A stretch of 64,000 nucleotides of DNA from Fischerella sp. PCC 9605 (lineage in GTDB: Bacteria > Cyanobacteriota > Cyanobacteriia > Cyanobacteriales > Nostocaceae), in NCBI RefSeq assembly GCF_000517105.1, contig NZ_KI912148.1, positions 924,518 through 988,517 on the forward strand, in the 5' to 3' direction. A program made the position numbers and the translations under genes. The number at the start of each line of letters is the position of its first letter. Position 1 is the stretch's first letter. The notes under the pieces are model-generated. The model saw only the letters and a program-made list of their open reading frames with translations. It ran no database searches and was not told where the DNA came from. Shown here in pieces: positions 52,606 to 62,706 of the stretch.

Positions 52606-55600
52606 TTATTTACGCTCCTCCAGTACTAGTGTAAACTCAGCCGCACGCCCAAATTCTTCTGGCGCATATTGCAGGTGTACTTCCGCACCGGGATAGCGAT
52701 ATGTACCAGGAGTCACAGAACGTACTAAGTAATGAAGGCTGTAGACCCCTGGTTCAAGGTGGTCTGCGTAAGCGACAATGCGATCGCGATATATTGTTCT
52801 AAACCCAAGTTCCCAACTGTCAGTTGGTGCTTGCAAAGCAGATGTAGCTGTTTGAAAGCTTTCATCCACTGCCTCAAATCCTGCTGGCAGCGGATCTGCG
52901 ATCGCCACATGTTCCACAGGATGGTCGGCAATGACTTCTAAACCAATGTCAAAAACTTGACCTGTTTCTAAAGTTAATGGCTTATCCAAGGCGTAAAGAC
53001 CCGTTTTTTGCAGCACTTTTTCTTCATTCAGACTGCGAATTTCCCGCGTCACCCGTAAACCGTTATACCTACCGGGTTGATTTCCTTGCAAGCGATAGCG
53101 ATAAGCGATTAAATAATGCAAAGTGCCTTGACCGGATTTTTGCAGTTGCAAATCATGACGCCCACGGGGTAATTTATCCATCGGCACTTTTATCTCTACA
53201 CTAGGATTGCGATCGCCTGCAAACTTAGCTTCTCCTAGTTTTTTACCAGCTAATTGCACTGTGGCTACAAAATTCGGTGGTGTAGGTTGCAGTTGACTGT
53301 ATTCCACCAAAGCGGTTAGTGCTTGAGCATTATCATAGCTAGTTTGCCATGTGCCATCCCGTCGCAGTGCTAAAAGACTTTGCAATAACTTATCGATAAC
53401 TTCCGGTTTACTTTGTTGAGAAATAAACAAGCGTAATGCTTGTGCTTGCGCTGTCGTAGGTGAATTCATCCATCCCCAGCTACGGGGTAAACTTACAACT
53501 GCGGTGCGACCAGTTTCATATATATATTGTTGTAGTTGCTTCAACAGCTGTTGAGATTCATCCTGCCATTGAGAAAACTGGGATAAATACCGCGCTAGTT
53601 TAATCTGCGTCACTATATCAAAAGCCTTGCGCTGTTGATAAATATCAGCAAGGAAAGTATTGCGCTTGTCTCCCAATTCTGCCAAAGCAATCAAGGCGTT
53701 GAGTTGCATCTGGCTTTTACAAAGTTGCTGTTTGCAATACTCATACTGTCCGGGGTTCGCTAAGATTTTCTGCAAATATCCCTTGAGGCGAGACATCATC
53801 CCAGCATCTATAAAATCAGGAAATACCTGACGTGCTTTCGCTAAAGATTCCGCTGCATAAGCAGAAACCCAAGGATCGGATTTTTCTTGTCCTGGGAAAG
53901 CAGCAAAACCACCATCGGCAAGTTGGAGTTTTTGCAATTGCTCGATTGCTTGGGAGGCACGTTTGGTAGGATTAAATTCTGCAAAAGTCTGACCGTATTT
54001 TTCGGACAAAGTTTGCAGATTCGCAGCAATCAGCAACTGACTCACCGCAGGTTCCGCAAAAGGCAAGTCATCATCCTGCCAAACTTCCTGTGCTGGTGCT
54101 TTAATTTCCGGTATCAGGGTACTCGCTAGCTGAATATCTAAACCACCCTCTTGGAGGATTGTATTTTTCTCGACATTCAGGGGAATCTTTGTTTGATCCC
54201 CCCTTAATCCCCCCTTGGAAAGGGGGGAAAGTATATTATTACCCCCCTTAGAAAGGGGGGTTGGGGGGATCGTACCCGTCTCCACAACTTGTTCTGTAAT
54301 TTCCAGTGGCTTAATTTCCAAAGGTACTTCAAAAGCATCGGCAGCAGTATTATTTAGCTGAGTGGTAAAGCGAATCTTACTTTCTCCCACACTACCTGCA
54401 ATCATTGGAAAGCGATAAGCACCAGTAGTGGATTCTGTTTTGGTTTGCAATGAAGCGGTGGTGGGGTTCTTCCCAGCAAACTGCACTGTACCGCTAAGTT
54501 CGCCATTAATATTGAGAGTCCCTGTTTTGCCAGTATTGTTAGTTACTGATAAACCAGCTTGGAAGCGATCGCCAGGACGAGCAAATTGTGGCAGTATGGC
54601 GTTAGTTAACAGCGGCTTAGTGGTGATAAAAGTTCCTTCACCGTTGCCAAACCGCAGATTTCCATCGGTGGCGATCGCCATTACCCGCCATGTGGTTAAG
54701 TCATCTGGTAGTTTAAAGGTAATTTGCGCTTTACCATTATTATCTGTAAGCACAGAGCCATTATAGTAAGCTAAAGCTTGAAAATCTTTGCGGACGCGGG
54801 TATTTGCCGCAGCAGCAGATAAGCCACCGCCATATCCCCAACCTTTGGGTTTTTTTATAGATTCTTGTTGTACCACTACCTGTGGTCTATTATCGCTGAA
54901 GCGGGTGGCGATCGCCTGTTCTGCATAAACTGTGTTCACCAAGTCTGGGGGACGATAGCCAGAAAGCTGTAGCACCGCCTCATTCACCACCATGACTGTA
55001 AATTGTCCTTTGCTGGGGTTTCCTTGGTTATCCTTGAGTTCCAGTAGTACCGTTTCCTCTGCACCAGGTTCGAGTGATGCTTGCACTGGAGTGACTTGCA
55101 CTTTTAAATATTTATCTTCCAAGTTCACTTTAAAAGGTACAAAACCAATTTTTACCAACTTATCTACACTTCCTGGTTCCACCTGGTTGAGAGGAACACC
55201 CTGTCTTACCAACACAGCTTGTATGGCTGCATTAGGTAACATCTCTGGTGTAACTTGAAACTGAATTTGCGGTGCGCCTCCCTTCACTTTGGTAATTTGT
55301 TGATAGAGGGGTTTGTCTTTGATAACAGCAAAGTACAACTCGCCTTCAGGATAGGGAGATTGAATTAAAGCTGTAGCAGTTTCACCTGGTTTGAACTCTT
55401 TTTTATCTAGTTTAACTTCTAGGCGAAGCGCTGACGCGCCGCTATCGCTAACGCGTTCTTGTGAACCCCAATATACAGGATTTTCTCCTGTTGCCCAAAT
55501 TTGTAAATCTGTGGCTGTAGAGACGTTACATGTAACGTCTCTACAATTATCGCTAAAATTAGCTCGAATACGGTATGAACCCGACTCAGTTGGTGTCAAA

Positions 55601-58458
55601 CTAATAGATTGAGGACTGCTACTAGATGTAACTTCTGTTTGTCCTACCGTCTTGTATTCAACTTGATTTTTTGGTGTCTGACTACCTTCTACTATCTGCG
55701 TCACACTACTGTATTTCATTTGTTGAAGTTCCAGACGTACCCGTTGACCTGATAGTGGTTTTCCTGTAGGGTCAGTTACGATAACTTCAATTGGAAAAGC
55801 TTTGCCAGCTTCAGCAACAAAATTACTTTTTAACCCGATGAGACGATTACTCGGCAAGGCGGTAAAAGTTTTAGAATTAGCTACAGACAAATTAGAAACA
55901 TCTGCAACCTCAACATCTATACGATAAGACATCGGATAGGGTAAATCTTTTGCTACAGTCACAGTTTGTCTGCTGTTACCATTAGCATCCAGTTGAGTAT
56001 TAGTTTGCAGGACATCGCTAGTTACAGAAGGGGGTTCTTCTGGCCATAACCACTGTCTGCCAAAAGAAAACTCCTCCCAACCTTTGGGAATAAAATTAGT
56101 CTGCTGGCGAGTTACGAAATATTTTGCTTTCCCTCCTTCTACAGGTGAACCAAATAAATAATTACTGGTAGCGTTAGCCTCAACTTTTTCATTGATAAGG
56201 GCAAATTCTTTATCTAAGGAAAGTTCGACTTTAAAATTAGGTGGCTTAAATTCAGCCACTCGAAACTCCCCAGAAATCTCTTGTCCATTCTTACCCTTCG
56301 CTTGAACTGTGTAGTAGCCTAAAGGTTGAGTTTTCTTGATAGGTAACTCTACAGAAAACGTGCCAAATTCATTCGTTGTTTTAGTGCCTAAGTCTGTTTT
56401 TTGTCCATCTGAATTTACCAAAGTTAATTGGTAATCAGCATTTTTATCTTGCTGGATTGTACTATTTTGCAAGTAGTCAGCAAAACCAGTTAACCAAGCC
56501 TTCTCACCTGGTTGATATAGTTGTCTATCAGAAAATATTACTCCACGCGATACTAATTTACCATCGTTCCAGTCTGCATCAATACCATAGCCATAAACAC
56601 CGCTATATTCTTCTGTACGAGCAAATGCCCAATCTTGATTTTCACGAGCAATTACTAACAATTGCGGTGCTATTTCAAAAAGTTGCTTACCAGCAAAACA
56701 TTGCCCCAAATCTTCACGCTTTAGCCTGAGAGTGCCATTTTCATCTGTTTTACCAGATGCACAAGGTACAGGTTGAGGACGAGATTTTGCCTCTAATTTT
56801 GATTCGTAAATTTGGATATCAGCAGCTTTGACTGGTGAACCATCAGCTAAATGATGTACTCTTATTAAACCTGAATCAGGAAACCACTGAGAAAATACAC
56901 CCAAATTAGTTAGTTGAACTAAACCATAAGTCGTAGGTTCTCGCCATAGTTCTTTACTATTTTCCTGATATTTATTAGTACGTGCTTGCACTCCATAAGC
57001 TAGCATTCCTGTTTGGGAATTTAGCTTTTCTCGTAAAGGCACAGCTATCTCAACAGACTGATTTTTTTTAGCTGCTACTTTGAAACTTTGCCACTCAGAT
57101 GCTTTAGGTAATAACTCCTTCCCTTCTCCTTTAGGATAAGCAGAATGGAAATAAACTAAATCTGTTGGTTGCACTACTCGATAAGCAGCTTTATATTTCG
57201 CATCTGGTAAATTAACAGTAGAAATATTTAACTGCAAATTTTGACCAGCAGGGAAAATATTTAAACCTTCAGCAACCCATATATCTCCTGCTAAATCTCC
57301 GGTGTCATACTTCACTGTGACTGGCTTACCTAAAGTTTGTCCAAACTGGTCTTTAAGATTACCGCCGATAGTAATTGTATAATTAGTCGTTGGTTCTAAC
57401 GCATAAGGATTAATACTGACAATCTTATCTTTGTCATTGACTTGGATAATTCGCGGAATCGATTTTGGTTCGGGATTAATTTTAATATTTTCAATAGCTG
57501 AATCTGCTACTAAGCCGTTATTGAACTCTAGCTGAGGACTACCTTTCACAAATCTACCGTAAGCACCTCCCGCATCTGGCTGTCCATAATATTGAACACC
57601 CTTAAATGCCAAAGGTGCGTAAGTACTCACCTTACTAACAAACGCTTTATCACTAGCTAAATTGCCATAAGCTGGTCGTAGTCTTGGAGAAAATTCTAAG
57701 CGATAATTGGTAGCTTTTTCTAAACTTTGTTGGGGAATAAGGTTATAAATCCAATTCTGTGCTGATGGGTCAAATTTTTCTAAAGGGTCTTGACTTTCTG
57801 TGGGTTTCTCTTCTTTTGCCAATGCCACTTTAAAGCGCACACCCTTGTTTTTACCTTCTGGAATTAGCTGTAAATGCTCTTGAACTGAAGCTAAATCTAA
57901 TTCCACATTAGAAGTGACTTGCAACTTTGGTTGCAAATCGATTGGTTCAGTTTCTGAATTTTCAACAGGATTCTTACCAGGTAAATTAGTCAGTTTGATA
58001 GGTTCTGTGTTAAAAGTCCAAGCCAAATCTTGGTCAAGACTGTGATTTTTTAAATCTGCCAAACCTGCTTTTAGACTAACTTTAAATCGTGTTGCTTTTG
58101 GTAGTGCTCGCTCAGCTTGAAATCCTACCATACGCGGTGTTAAAAACCGAAAGTGACCGGGTAAAGGTGGCTCAAGTGCAAATCTCTGTAAAAGTTTCTG
58201 CTGTTCGGGACTGTCCAGACTCTCAACAGGAATTAAAGCTTCTTTAAAGCGGATGCGAATTTGGTTAACAGGTGCAGCTTCTCCTATCGGACTTATTTGT
58301 TCAATCCAGTCTGGTAACTGTGGTAAAGATAGTGAAGAAACTTCTGGTAGTCTTCCTTTTCCTGAACCGATACCAACTATATTACAGCCTGCTATTCCTG
58401 TTACAACTGTGAGGACTAGCAGGAACTTTATCAAAAATTTTATGACCATGCTGAGCAT
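52606..58458 (-). CDS. Bacterial alpha-2-macroglobulin lipoprotein (YfhM-like) lacking the thioester
   Basis: A 1950-aa lipoprotein with a lipobox ending at Cys25 (VVTGIAGC), so it is anchored outside the cytoplasm. A series of MG domains covers the first two thirds, with repeated YQPGEKAWLTGF and FKPGETATAL motifs. The bait-like and MG7 region is followed by the thioester/helical domain from about 1450. There the expected CxEQ thioester is replaced: DDLPFAEPAVSQLL. The C-terminal receptor-binding domain is present (EVIADHPVEHVAIADPLPAGFEAVD). Three dispersed repeats are read through: LSPLSKGGLRGDQ (about 54186-54275), a 30-bp palindrome (55516-55545), and a GCTGACGCG unit near 55430. It is divergent from pbpC, the usual bacterial partner. 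Confidence 0.9.
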   Translation of the reverse strand: MLSMVIKFLIKFLLVLTVVTGIAGCNIVGIGSGKGRLPEVSSLSLPQLPDWIEQISPIGEAAPVNQIRIRFKEALIPVESLDSPEQQKLLQRFALEPPLPGHFRFLTPRMVGFQAERALPKATRFKVSLKAGLADLKNHSLDQDLAWTFNTEPIKLTNLPGKNPVENSETEPIDLQPKLQVTSNVELDLASVQEHLQLIPEGKNKGVRFKVALAKEEKPTESQDPLEKFDPSAQNWIYNLIPQQSLEKATNYRLEFSPRLRPAYGNLASDKAFVSKVSTYAPLAFKGVQYYGQPDAGGAYGRFVKGSPQLEFNNGLVADSAIENIKINPEPKSIPRIIQVNDKDKIVSINPYALEPTTNYTITIGGNLKDQFGQTLGKPVTVKYDTGDLAGDIWVAEGLNIFPAGQNLQLNISTVNLPDAKYKAAYRVVQPTDLVYFHSAYPKGEGKELLPKASEWQSFKVAAKKNQSVEIAVPLREKLNSQTGMLAYGVQARTNKYQENSKELWREPTTYGLVQLTNLGVFSQWFPDSGLIRVHHLADGSPVKAADIQIYESKLEAKSRPQPVPCASGKTDENGTLRLKREDLGQCFAGKQLFEIAPQLLVIARENQDWAFARTEEYSGVYGYGIDADWNDGKLVSRGVIFSDRQLYQPGEKAWLTGFADYLQNSTIQQDKNADYQLTLVNSDGQKTDLGTKTTNEFGTFSVELPIKKTQPLGYYTVQAKGKNGQEISGEFRVAEFKPPNFKVELSLDKEFALINEKVEANATSNYLFGSPVEGGKAKYFVTRQQTNFIPKGWEEFSFGRQWLWPEEPPSVTSDVLQTNTQLDANGNSRQTVTVAKDLPYPMSYRIDVEVADVSNLSVANSKTFTALPSNRLIGLKSNFVAEAGKAFPIEVIVTDPTGKPLSGQRVRLELQQMKYSSVTQIVEGSQTPKNQVEYKTVGQTEVTSSSSPQSISLTPTESGSYRIRANFSDNCRDVTCNVSTATDLQIWATGENPVYWGSQERVSDSGASALRLEVKLDKKEFKPGETATALIQSPYPEGELYFAVIKDKPLYQQITKVKGGAPQIQFQVTPEMLPNAAIQAVLVRQGVPLNQVEPGSVDKLVKIGFVPFKVNLEDKYLKVQVTPVQASLEPGAEETVLLELKDNQGNPSKGQFTVMVVNEAVLQLSGYRPPDLVNTVYAEQAIATRFSDNRPQVVVQQESIKKPKGWGYGGGLSAAAANTRVRKDFQALAYYNGSVLTDNNGKAQITFKLPDDLTTWRVMAIATDGNLRFGNGEGTFITTKPLLTNAILPQFARPGDRFQAGLSVTNNTGKTGTLNINGELSGTVQFAGKNPTTASLQTKTESTTGAYRFPMIAGSVGESKIRFTTQLNNTAADAFEVPLEIKPLEITEQVVETGTIPPTPLSKGGNNILSPLSKGGLRGDQTKIPLNVEKNTILQEGGLDIQLASTLIPEIKAPAQEVWQDDDLPFAEPAVSQLLIAANLQTLSEKYGQTFAEFNPTKRASQAIEQLQKLQLADGGFAAFPGQEKSDPWVSAYAAESLAKARQVFPDFIDAGMMSRLKGYLQKILANPGQYEYCKQQLCKSQMQLNALIALAELGDKRNTFLADIYQQRKAFDIVTQIKLARYLSQFSQWQDESQQLLKQLQQYIYETGRTAVVSLPRSWGWMNSPTTAQAQALRLFISQQSKPEVIDKLLQSLLALRRDGTWQTSYDNAQALTALVEYSQLQPTPPNFVATVQLAGKKLGEAKFAGDRNPSVEIKVPMDKLPRGRHDLQLQKSGQGTLHYLIAYRYRLQGNQPGRYNGLRVTREIRSLNEEKVLQKTGLYALDKPLTLETGQVFDIGLEVIADHPVEHVAIADPLPAGFEAVDESFQTATSALQAPTDSWELGFRTIYRDRIVAYADHLEPGVYSLHYLVRSVTPGTYRYPGAEVHLQYAPEEFGRAAEFTLVLEERK

Positions 58459-58629
58459 GACCTTAACTATATAATGATTTACATTGATACACTAAATAAG
58501 TCTGTTTGTGCCACAAAATTTTTATAAGTTTTAAGAATTAAGTATTATTTAGTTTTTAAAATAATTAATAAGCCACAAAGATGGATTAGACTTATAGCAG
58601 CCTTCCACAGGGTAAAAACAAAGAATGGA
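58459..58629. other. AT-rich spacer, 5' side of the divergent pair
   Basis: No gene was seen. It should hold the promoter of the alpha-2-macroglobulin gene. Confidence 0.5.
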
Positions 58630-58816
58630 TTTTTCTTGGTGTCTTAGTGTCTTGGTGAGTCCACTTGCCGTCTTGGCGGTTCCCGTCACGTAGACGCGCA
58701 GCGGCTTCCCGCCAGGGTAGGCAAAGTGGCGAACCCGTAGACGCGCAGCGGCTTCTCGTAGAGTAGGGTGGTGAAAAAAGAATGATTGAAACACAAAGAC
58801 ACTAAGACACAAAGAG
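58630..58816. repeat. GTCTTAGTG-type repeat with nested GC-rich REP units
   Basis: TTCTTGGTGTCTTAGTGTC at 58631 and its inverted partner near 58793-58816 (ACACAAAGACACTAAGACAC) bracket a GC-rich block. The block has two cgtagacgcgcagcggcttc units (58689-58708, 58736-58755), relatives of the block at 8.4-8.8 kb. An open frame on the minus strand here (87 codons) is only repeat. Confidence 0.9.
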
Positions 58817-58961
58817 GAAAATTGTCTTCTCTACTAAGATAGTGGTTCGTTTTTTACCCACCTTGACAGGGCCAGTTATTAAAACTTAGAAACTTTACTT
58901 GATACAACTATAATCACAACGCAAAAATTAAGGTAAATTTTCCTGGGGAGAGGATTCGCTG

Positions 58962-61379
58962 ATGAAACTAGCGAAAAGATGGCTTATCCAAATTAAGCAG
59001 AAAGTTTGGCATCAGTTGAATCGCAAAACCAGCAAAACTATCCTGGCTTTGCTGTTGGTTTGCTTTTTGGTGCGTTTACTGCCGTATTTTACTCCCATCC
59101 ATGCCGCAGATATTGCCCAATCACAGTTGGCATTGGAATTTAGCGATCGCAATGGGCTACCCCTAGGAACAATACTTACCCGCGACCAAGAGCATACAGC
59201 AGTAGTACCACTAAATCAAGTTTCTCCCCAGTTTCTCCATGCCATTCTATCTGCCGAAGATAGCAGATTTTACCATCACGGAGCGCTAGATCTAAAAGCC
59301 GCCGCCCGCGCACTTAAAGATGCAATTCATGCAAAAAGAGTAGTTTCCGGTGCTTCTACAATTACCATGCAGCTAGCACGGATGTTAGAACCTAGACCCC
59401 GCAACCTGTCAGGTAAAATAGCCGAAATTTGGCTATCTTGGCGGTTAGCAGCCGGAATGAATAAAGATGAAATTCTCTCTGCCTATATTAATCGTTTGCC
59501 AATGGGTGGGAATGTTTATGGTGTAGAAGCTGCTGCCCGTACCTATTTTTCCACACCAGCAAGTGAATTGAATCTTGCCCAAGCTAGTCTTTTGGCTGCT
59601 ATCCCCAATAATCCCACTTACTTTGACCCGCTTCAATATTGGGAACGCTTAAAGCAACGACAAACATACGTCCTCAATCGTATGGTACAAGATGGGTACA
59701 TTACTCGCTCAATGGCAGAACGCGCATACGCAGAAGAAATTTCGTTTCAGTCTCGACAAAAGAAAATTATTGCCGCACCACACTTTTTGTTTTGGTTAGC
59801 GAGTCAGCAAAGCACCCCACCCCGCCCTATCGGGCACCCTGCCCCTTATCCCCACAGAGTGGGGACCCCCCCTTCCCCGCTTGCGGGGAGGGGTTGGGGG
59901 TGGGGTTCCTCTTCCATCCGCACCACTATAAACCGTTCTTTGCAACAATTTGTAGAAGCGCAAGTACAGCAAGTACTTTCCTCCCTCGCCGCCAATAACG
60001 TTCATCATGCAGCGGCTTTAGTAATTAACAACCACACTGGGGAAGTTTTGGCTTATGTTGGTTCGCCCGATTATTTTAATGAAGCAAAGTTGGGGCGTAA
60101 TGATGGAGTTCAAGCGCTACGTCAACCAGGATCTACCCTCAAGCCATTTTTGTACGAACTAGCTTTGGAAAAAGGTGTGATTCGCCCGAATACGATTTTG
60201 GCAGACGTGCCTGCACACTACGCAATTCCAGGCGCAAAACTTTACAGCCCTACAGATTATACTAAAAGTTTTCTCGGCCCTGTGCGGGTGCGGGTGGCGT
60301 TGGCGAATTCCCTGAATGTGCCAGCAGTAAGGGTGTTAGAAAAGGTAGGCGTGCAGACTTTTCTGGATCATCTCCACGAATTGGGGTTTGAACATCTCGA
60401 TAAATCAGCAGAATACTATGGACTGGGTTTGACTCTAGGTAGCGGCGAAGTCAGCCTTTGGGAATTAGCTAAGGCTTATGTCACGATGGCACGTCAAGGA
60501 GAACCCACTCCATTAGTAACTACCATTCCCCATCCCTCCTTCCCTCTTCTCCCTTCTCCCTTACCCAAGCACACCACGTGGCGATTGATCGCCGATATGT
60601 TAAGTGACAATCATGCCCGTGCTACAGCTTTCGGTGTAGACTCAGTTCTAAAGTTACCCTTCTCAGCTGCTGTAAAGACTGGTACTTCTTCTAATTTTCG
60701 CGATACCTGGACGGTTGGCTTTACTACCGATTACACCGTTGCTACCTGGGTAGGCAATTTTGATGGCGATCCGATGCGGCAGGTGTCTGGTGTTACAGGG
60801 GCAGCACCATTGTGGAATCGGATTATGTTACACCTACACGAGCATCGCGAACCAGCTGCTTTTTCGCCCCCAGAAGGAATGATACAGCTACCTATTTGTG
60901 CTATTTCTGGGTTAAAACCAACACCAGATTGTGTTTCTGTAGTACAAGAATATTTCTATTCAAGAGACATCAGCGCCTACGAAAGTCAAAATAATTTCAA
61001 TTTATTGTCAGAGTATGATGAGTGGTTGGCAAGGCAGGGACAATCTAGTTTTGGTTCTAGCCAACTGAAGATATTATCTCCTCACAATGGTGATTTATTT
61101 TTGCTGTATCCCGGCGAAGAAGCCCAGCAAAAATTGGAATTTAAGTTAACAGGAACATCATCTGAGATTGTAGAGTGGTGGTTGAATGGTGAAAAGCTTG
61201 CTACAAACTCAGCTAATTCTTTATTTTGGACTTTACGACCTGGTAACTGGACTTTGGAAGTAAGAAGTAGCCAGAAAAGCGATCGCGTTAATTTTCAAGT
61301 TGAATTAGCTAGCAAAAAACCTACACGTAGAGGGTTTTCTGTTGTCAATTCTCCGGTGTTGCAGCCATCTTCACAATAA
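58962..61379 (+). CDS. pbpC: Penicillin-binding protein 1C
   Basis: An 805-aa bifunctional peptidoglycan synthase. A short cytoplasmic tail and one helix (about 25-45) precede the GT51 domain with AILSAEDSRFYHHGALD and GASTITMQLARM. The transpeptidase has GSTLKPF (active-site Ser), SLN and KTGTSS. A C-terminal PBP1C (BiPBP_C) domain (about 650-800) with CAISGLKPTPDC follows. Two repeats are read through in frame: STPPRPIGHPAPYPHRVGT... (about 59813-59909, ends CACCCC and GGGGTG) and HPSFPLLPSPLP (about 60530-60570). The first lies between the two catalytic domains. It is the standard partner of alpha-2-macroglobulin. Confidence 0.92.
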   Translation: MKLAKRWLIQIKQKVWHQLNRKTSKTILALLLVCFLVRLLPYFTPIHAADIAQSQLALEFSDRNGLPLGTILTRDQEHTAVVPLNQVSPQFLHAILSAEDSRFYHHGALDLKAAARALKDAIHAKRVVSGASTITMQLARMLEPRPRNLSGKIAEIWLSWRLAAGMNKDEILSAYINRLPMGGNVYGVEAAARTYFSTPASELNLAQASLLAAIPNNPTYFDPLQYWERLKQRQTYVLNRMVQDGYITRSMAERAYAEEISFQSRQKKIIAAPHFLFWLASQQSTPPRPIGHPAPYPHRVGTPPSPLAGRGWGWGSSSIRTTINRSLQQFVEAQVQQVLSSLAANNVHHAAALVINNHTGEVLAYVGSPDYFNEAKLGRNDGVQALRQPGSTLKPFLYELALEKGVIRPNTILADVPAHYAIPGAKLYSPTDYTKSFLGPVRVRVALANSLNVPAVRVLEKVGVQTFLDHLHELGFEHLDKSAEYYGLGLTLGSGEVSLWELAKAYVTMARQGEPTPLVTTIPHPSFPLLPSPLPKHTTWRLIADMLSDNHARATAFGVDSVLKLPFSAAVKTGTSSNFRDTWTVGFTTDYTVATWVGNFDGDPMRQVSGVTGAAPLWNRIMLHLHEHREPAAFSPPEGMIQLPICAISGLKPTPDCVSVVQEYFYSRDISAYESQNNFNLLSEYDEWLARQGQSSFGSSQLKILSPHNGDLFLLYPGEEAQQKLEFKLTGTSSEIVEWWLNGEKLATNSANSLFWTLRPGNWTLEVRSSQKSDRVNFQVELASKKPTRRGFSVVNSPVLQPSSQ

Positions 61380-61876
61380 TTAAGGTGTAACGCCTTAAAA
61401 TTGCAAAATTGCTCGTGAGGGTCGTCATTAGTCATTAGTCATTAGTCATTGGTCATTGGTCATTAGCTTTTGACAAAGGACAAATGACGGTCTTAACGAA
61501 AAAAGTGCAATATGTAAGCGCAACAGCTTAAAACTTCATAAATGATAATTAGCAACAAAAGATGAAATATGGTGCTTTATACTTCGCTACATTTAGTGAA
61601 ATCAATAGTGTCATGCATCATACAAATTAAAGTTTTCTTTATCGTTTTTCCGGAAACAGTAATTTATCTGGTGTTGATATAGATTGAGGATGAGGACTAA
61701 ATCATCAATGAATCCATATCTCTTGGCATAATTATTCTGTCATATCAAATAATATGATTTCCGGTTAAATATCCATCTTTAAGACAGATGTGTTCGCTGA
61801 ACTAAGCTTGTACTATTGACTATACGATTAATTTGATATAATTCATTGTTTTATTTATAACATTGAGGTGAGTAGA
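61380..61876. repeat. Gene-free stretch with GTCATTA heptamers
   Basis: AGTCATTAGTCATTAGTCATTGGTCATTGGTC-type heptamers fill 61425-61470, followed by GGACAAATGACGG. The rest is AT-rich and unassigned. Confidence 0.75.
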
Positions 61877-62041
61877 ATGACTGCTACACAAACAACCTTA
61901 ACCAACCAAGAACGCAAATCTACTAAAAAGAAAAATTCTTTTCGTAATGTGGATATTGGCACTCCTTTAAAACCTGTGCGCCAACGCCAGCCGAAAAAGC
62001 AGGAATGCGAGGTACTCAGCGATTGGTCGCACGCAAGTTAA
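61877..62041 (+). CDS. Small basic hypothetical protein
   Basis: A 54-codon frame with GAGGTGAG seven bases before ATG 61877. The product is Thr-, Lys- and Gln-rich (MTATQTTLTNQ..., SFRNVDIGTPLKP, then QRQPKKQECEVLSDWSHAS). It is strongly basic except for its acidic tail. It is convergent with the secreted-protein gene that ends at 62049. The good ribosome-binding site makes a real small gene plausible. I recognise no family. Confidence 0.55.
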   Translation: MTATQTTLTNQERKSTKKKNSFRNVDIGTPLKPVRQRQPKKQECEVLSDWSHAS

Positions 62042-62048
62042 TTGGCAT

Positions 62049-62603
62049 TTAATTCCACTCACAAAGTTGTGATGGGGGCGTCATGCGAGGACGACCATAT
62101 TGATATAGTCCATCAATATTCAATGCAGCGTTGGAGAAAACAATCCAATCAGTGCGACCCCATTCATCATTTAAGCTACGAATGATACTTCCTTGACCTA
62201 GTTTCAACCGTCCCTCTGAATCCCATTTCCATTCAGATTTAGGAATTTCACTCAACTCATTTTCAGTCGATGATATCGTTAGAGCTTCACCTGTAATGAG
62301 ATTACCATTAACCTCACCCCTGAGACAGACAAAACTATCGGAGTGAGGATAACCATAATACCCATCAATGCGACTATCTACTTTGGTGAAGTTTAGACAA
62401 ACTCCAGCCCCATCTCGCCAGTCCTTCGGATCGGGTTGACTGCAAAACTGATATTTACCATCTGCTAAAGTTGCGATCGCTGTCTGAGTTTTTGCTTTTT
62501 TGTTGACTGGTATTGATGTTGATTGAGCTGCAACATTAGTTAACATCCCTAATAAAGCTGCAAAGACCACAATCAACCCAGAAATCTTGCTTGTAGTTAG
62601 CAT
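62049..62603 (-). CDS. Hypothetical secreted protein
   Basis: A 184-aa protein started at ATG 62603, which has GGAGGTGAG upstream. A longer frame to 62651 would add 16 non-signal residues. The first 27 residues (MLTTSKISGLIVVFAALLGM...) are a signal peptide ending AQS. The mature part is beta-rich with one Cys pair candidate (FCSQP, VCLNF, VCLRG, LCEWN) and DSRIDGYYGYP / INIDGLYQYGRP. I do not recognise the family. It converges with a small basic ORF. Confidence 0.78.
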   Translation of the reverse strand: MLTTSKISGLIVVFAALLGMLTNVAAQSTSIPVNKKAKTQTAIATLADGKYQFCSQPDPKDWRDGAGVCLNFTKVDSRIDGYYGYPHSDSFVCLRGEVNGNLITGEALTISSTENELSEIPKSEWKWDSEGRLKLGQGSIIRSLNDEWGRTDWIVFSNAALNIDGLYQYGRPRMTPPSQLCEWN

Positions 62604-62706
62604 GATCTCACCTCCATCCTCTGGGAGGTCAGAATTTTTGTCATTGGTCATTTGTTAATTTTTATCTATTCCAGACAACAAACAACTAACAACAAATAAC
62701 ATTTTC

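Noticed and set aside
58549-58812. 87-codon minus-strand frame
   Set aside because: It runs through a known repeat family and nested REP units.
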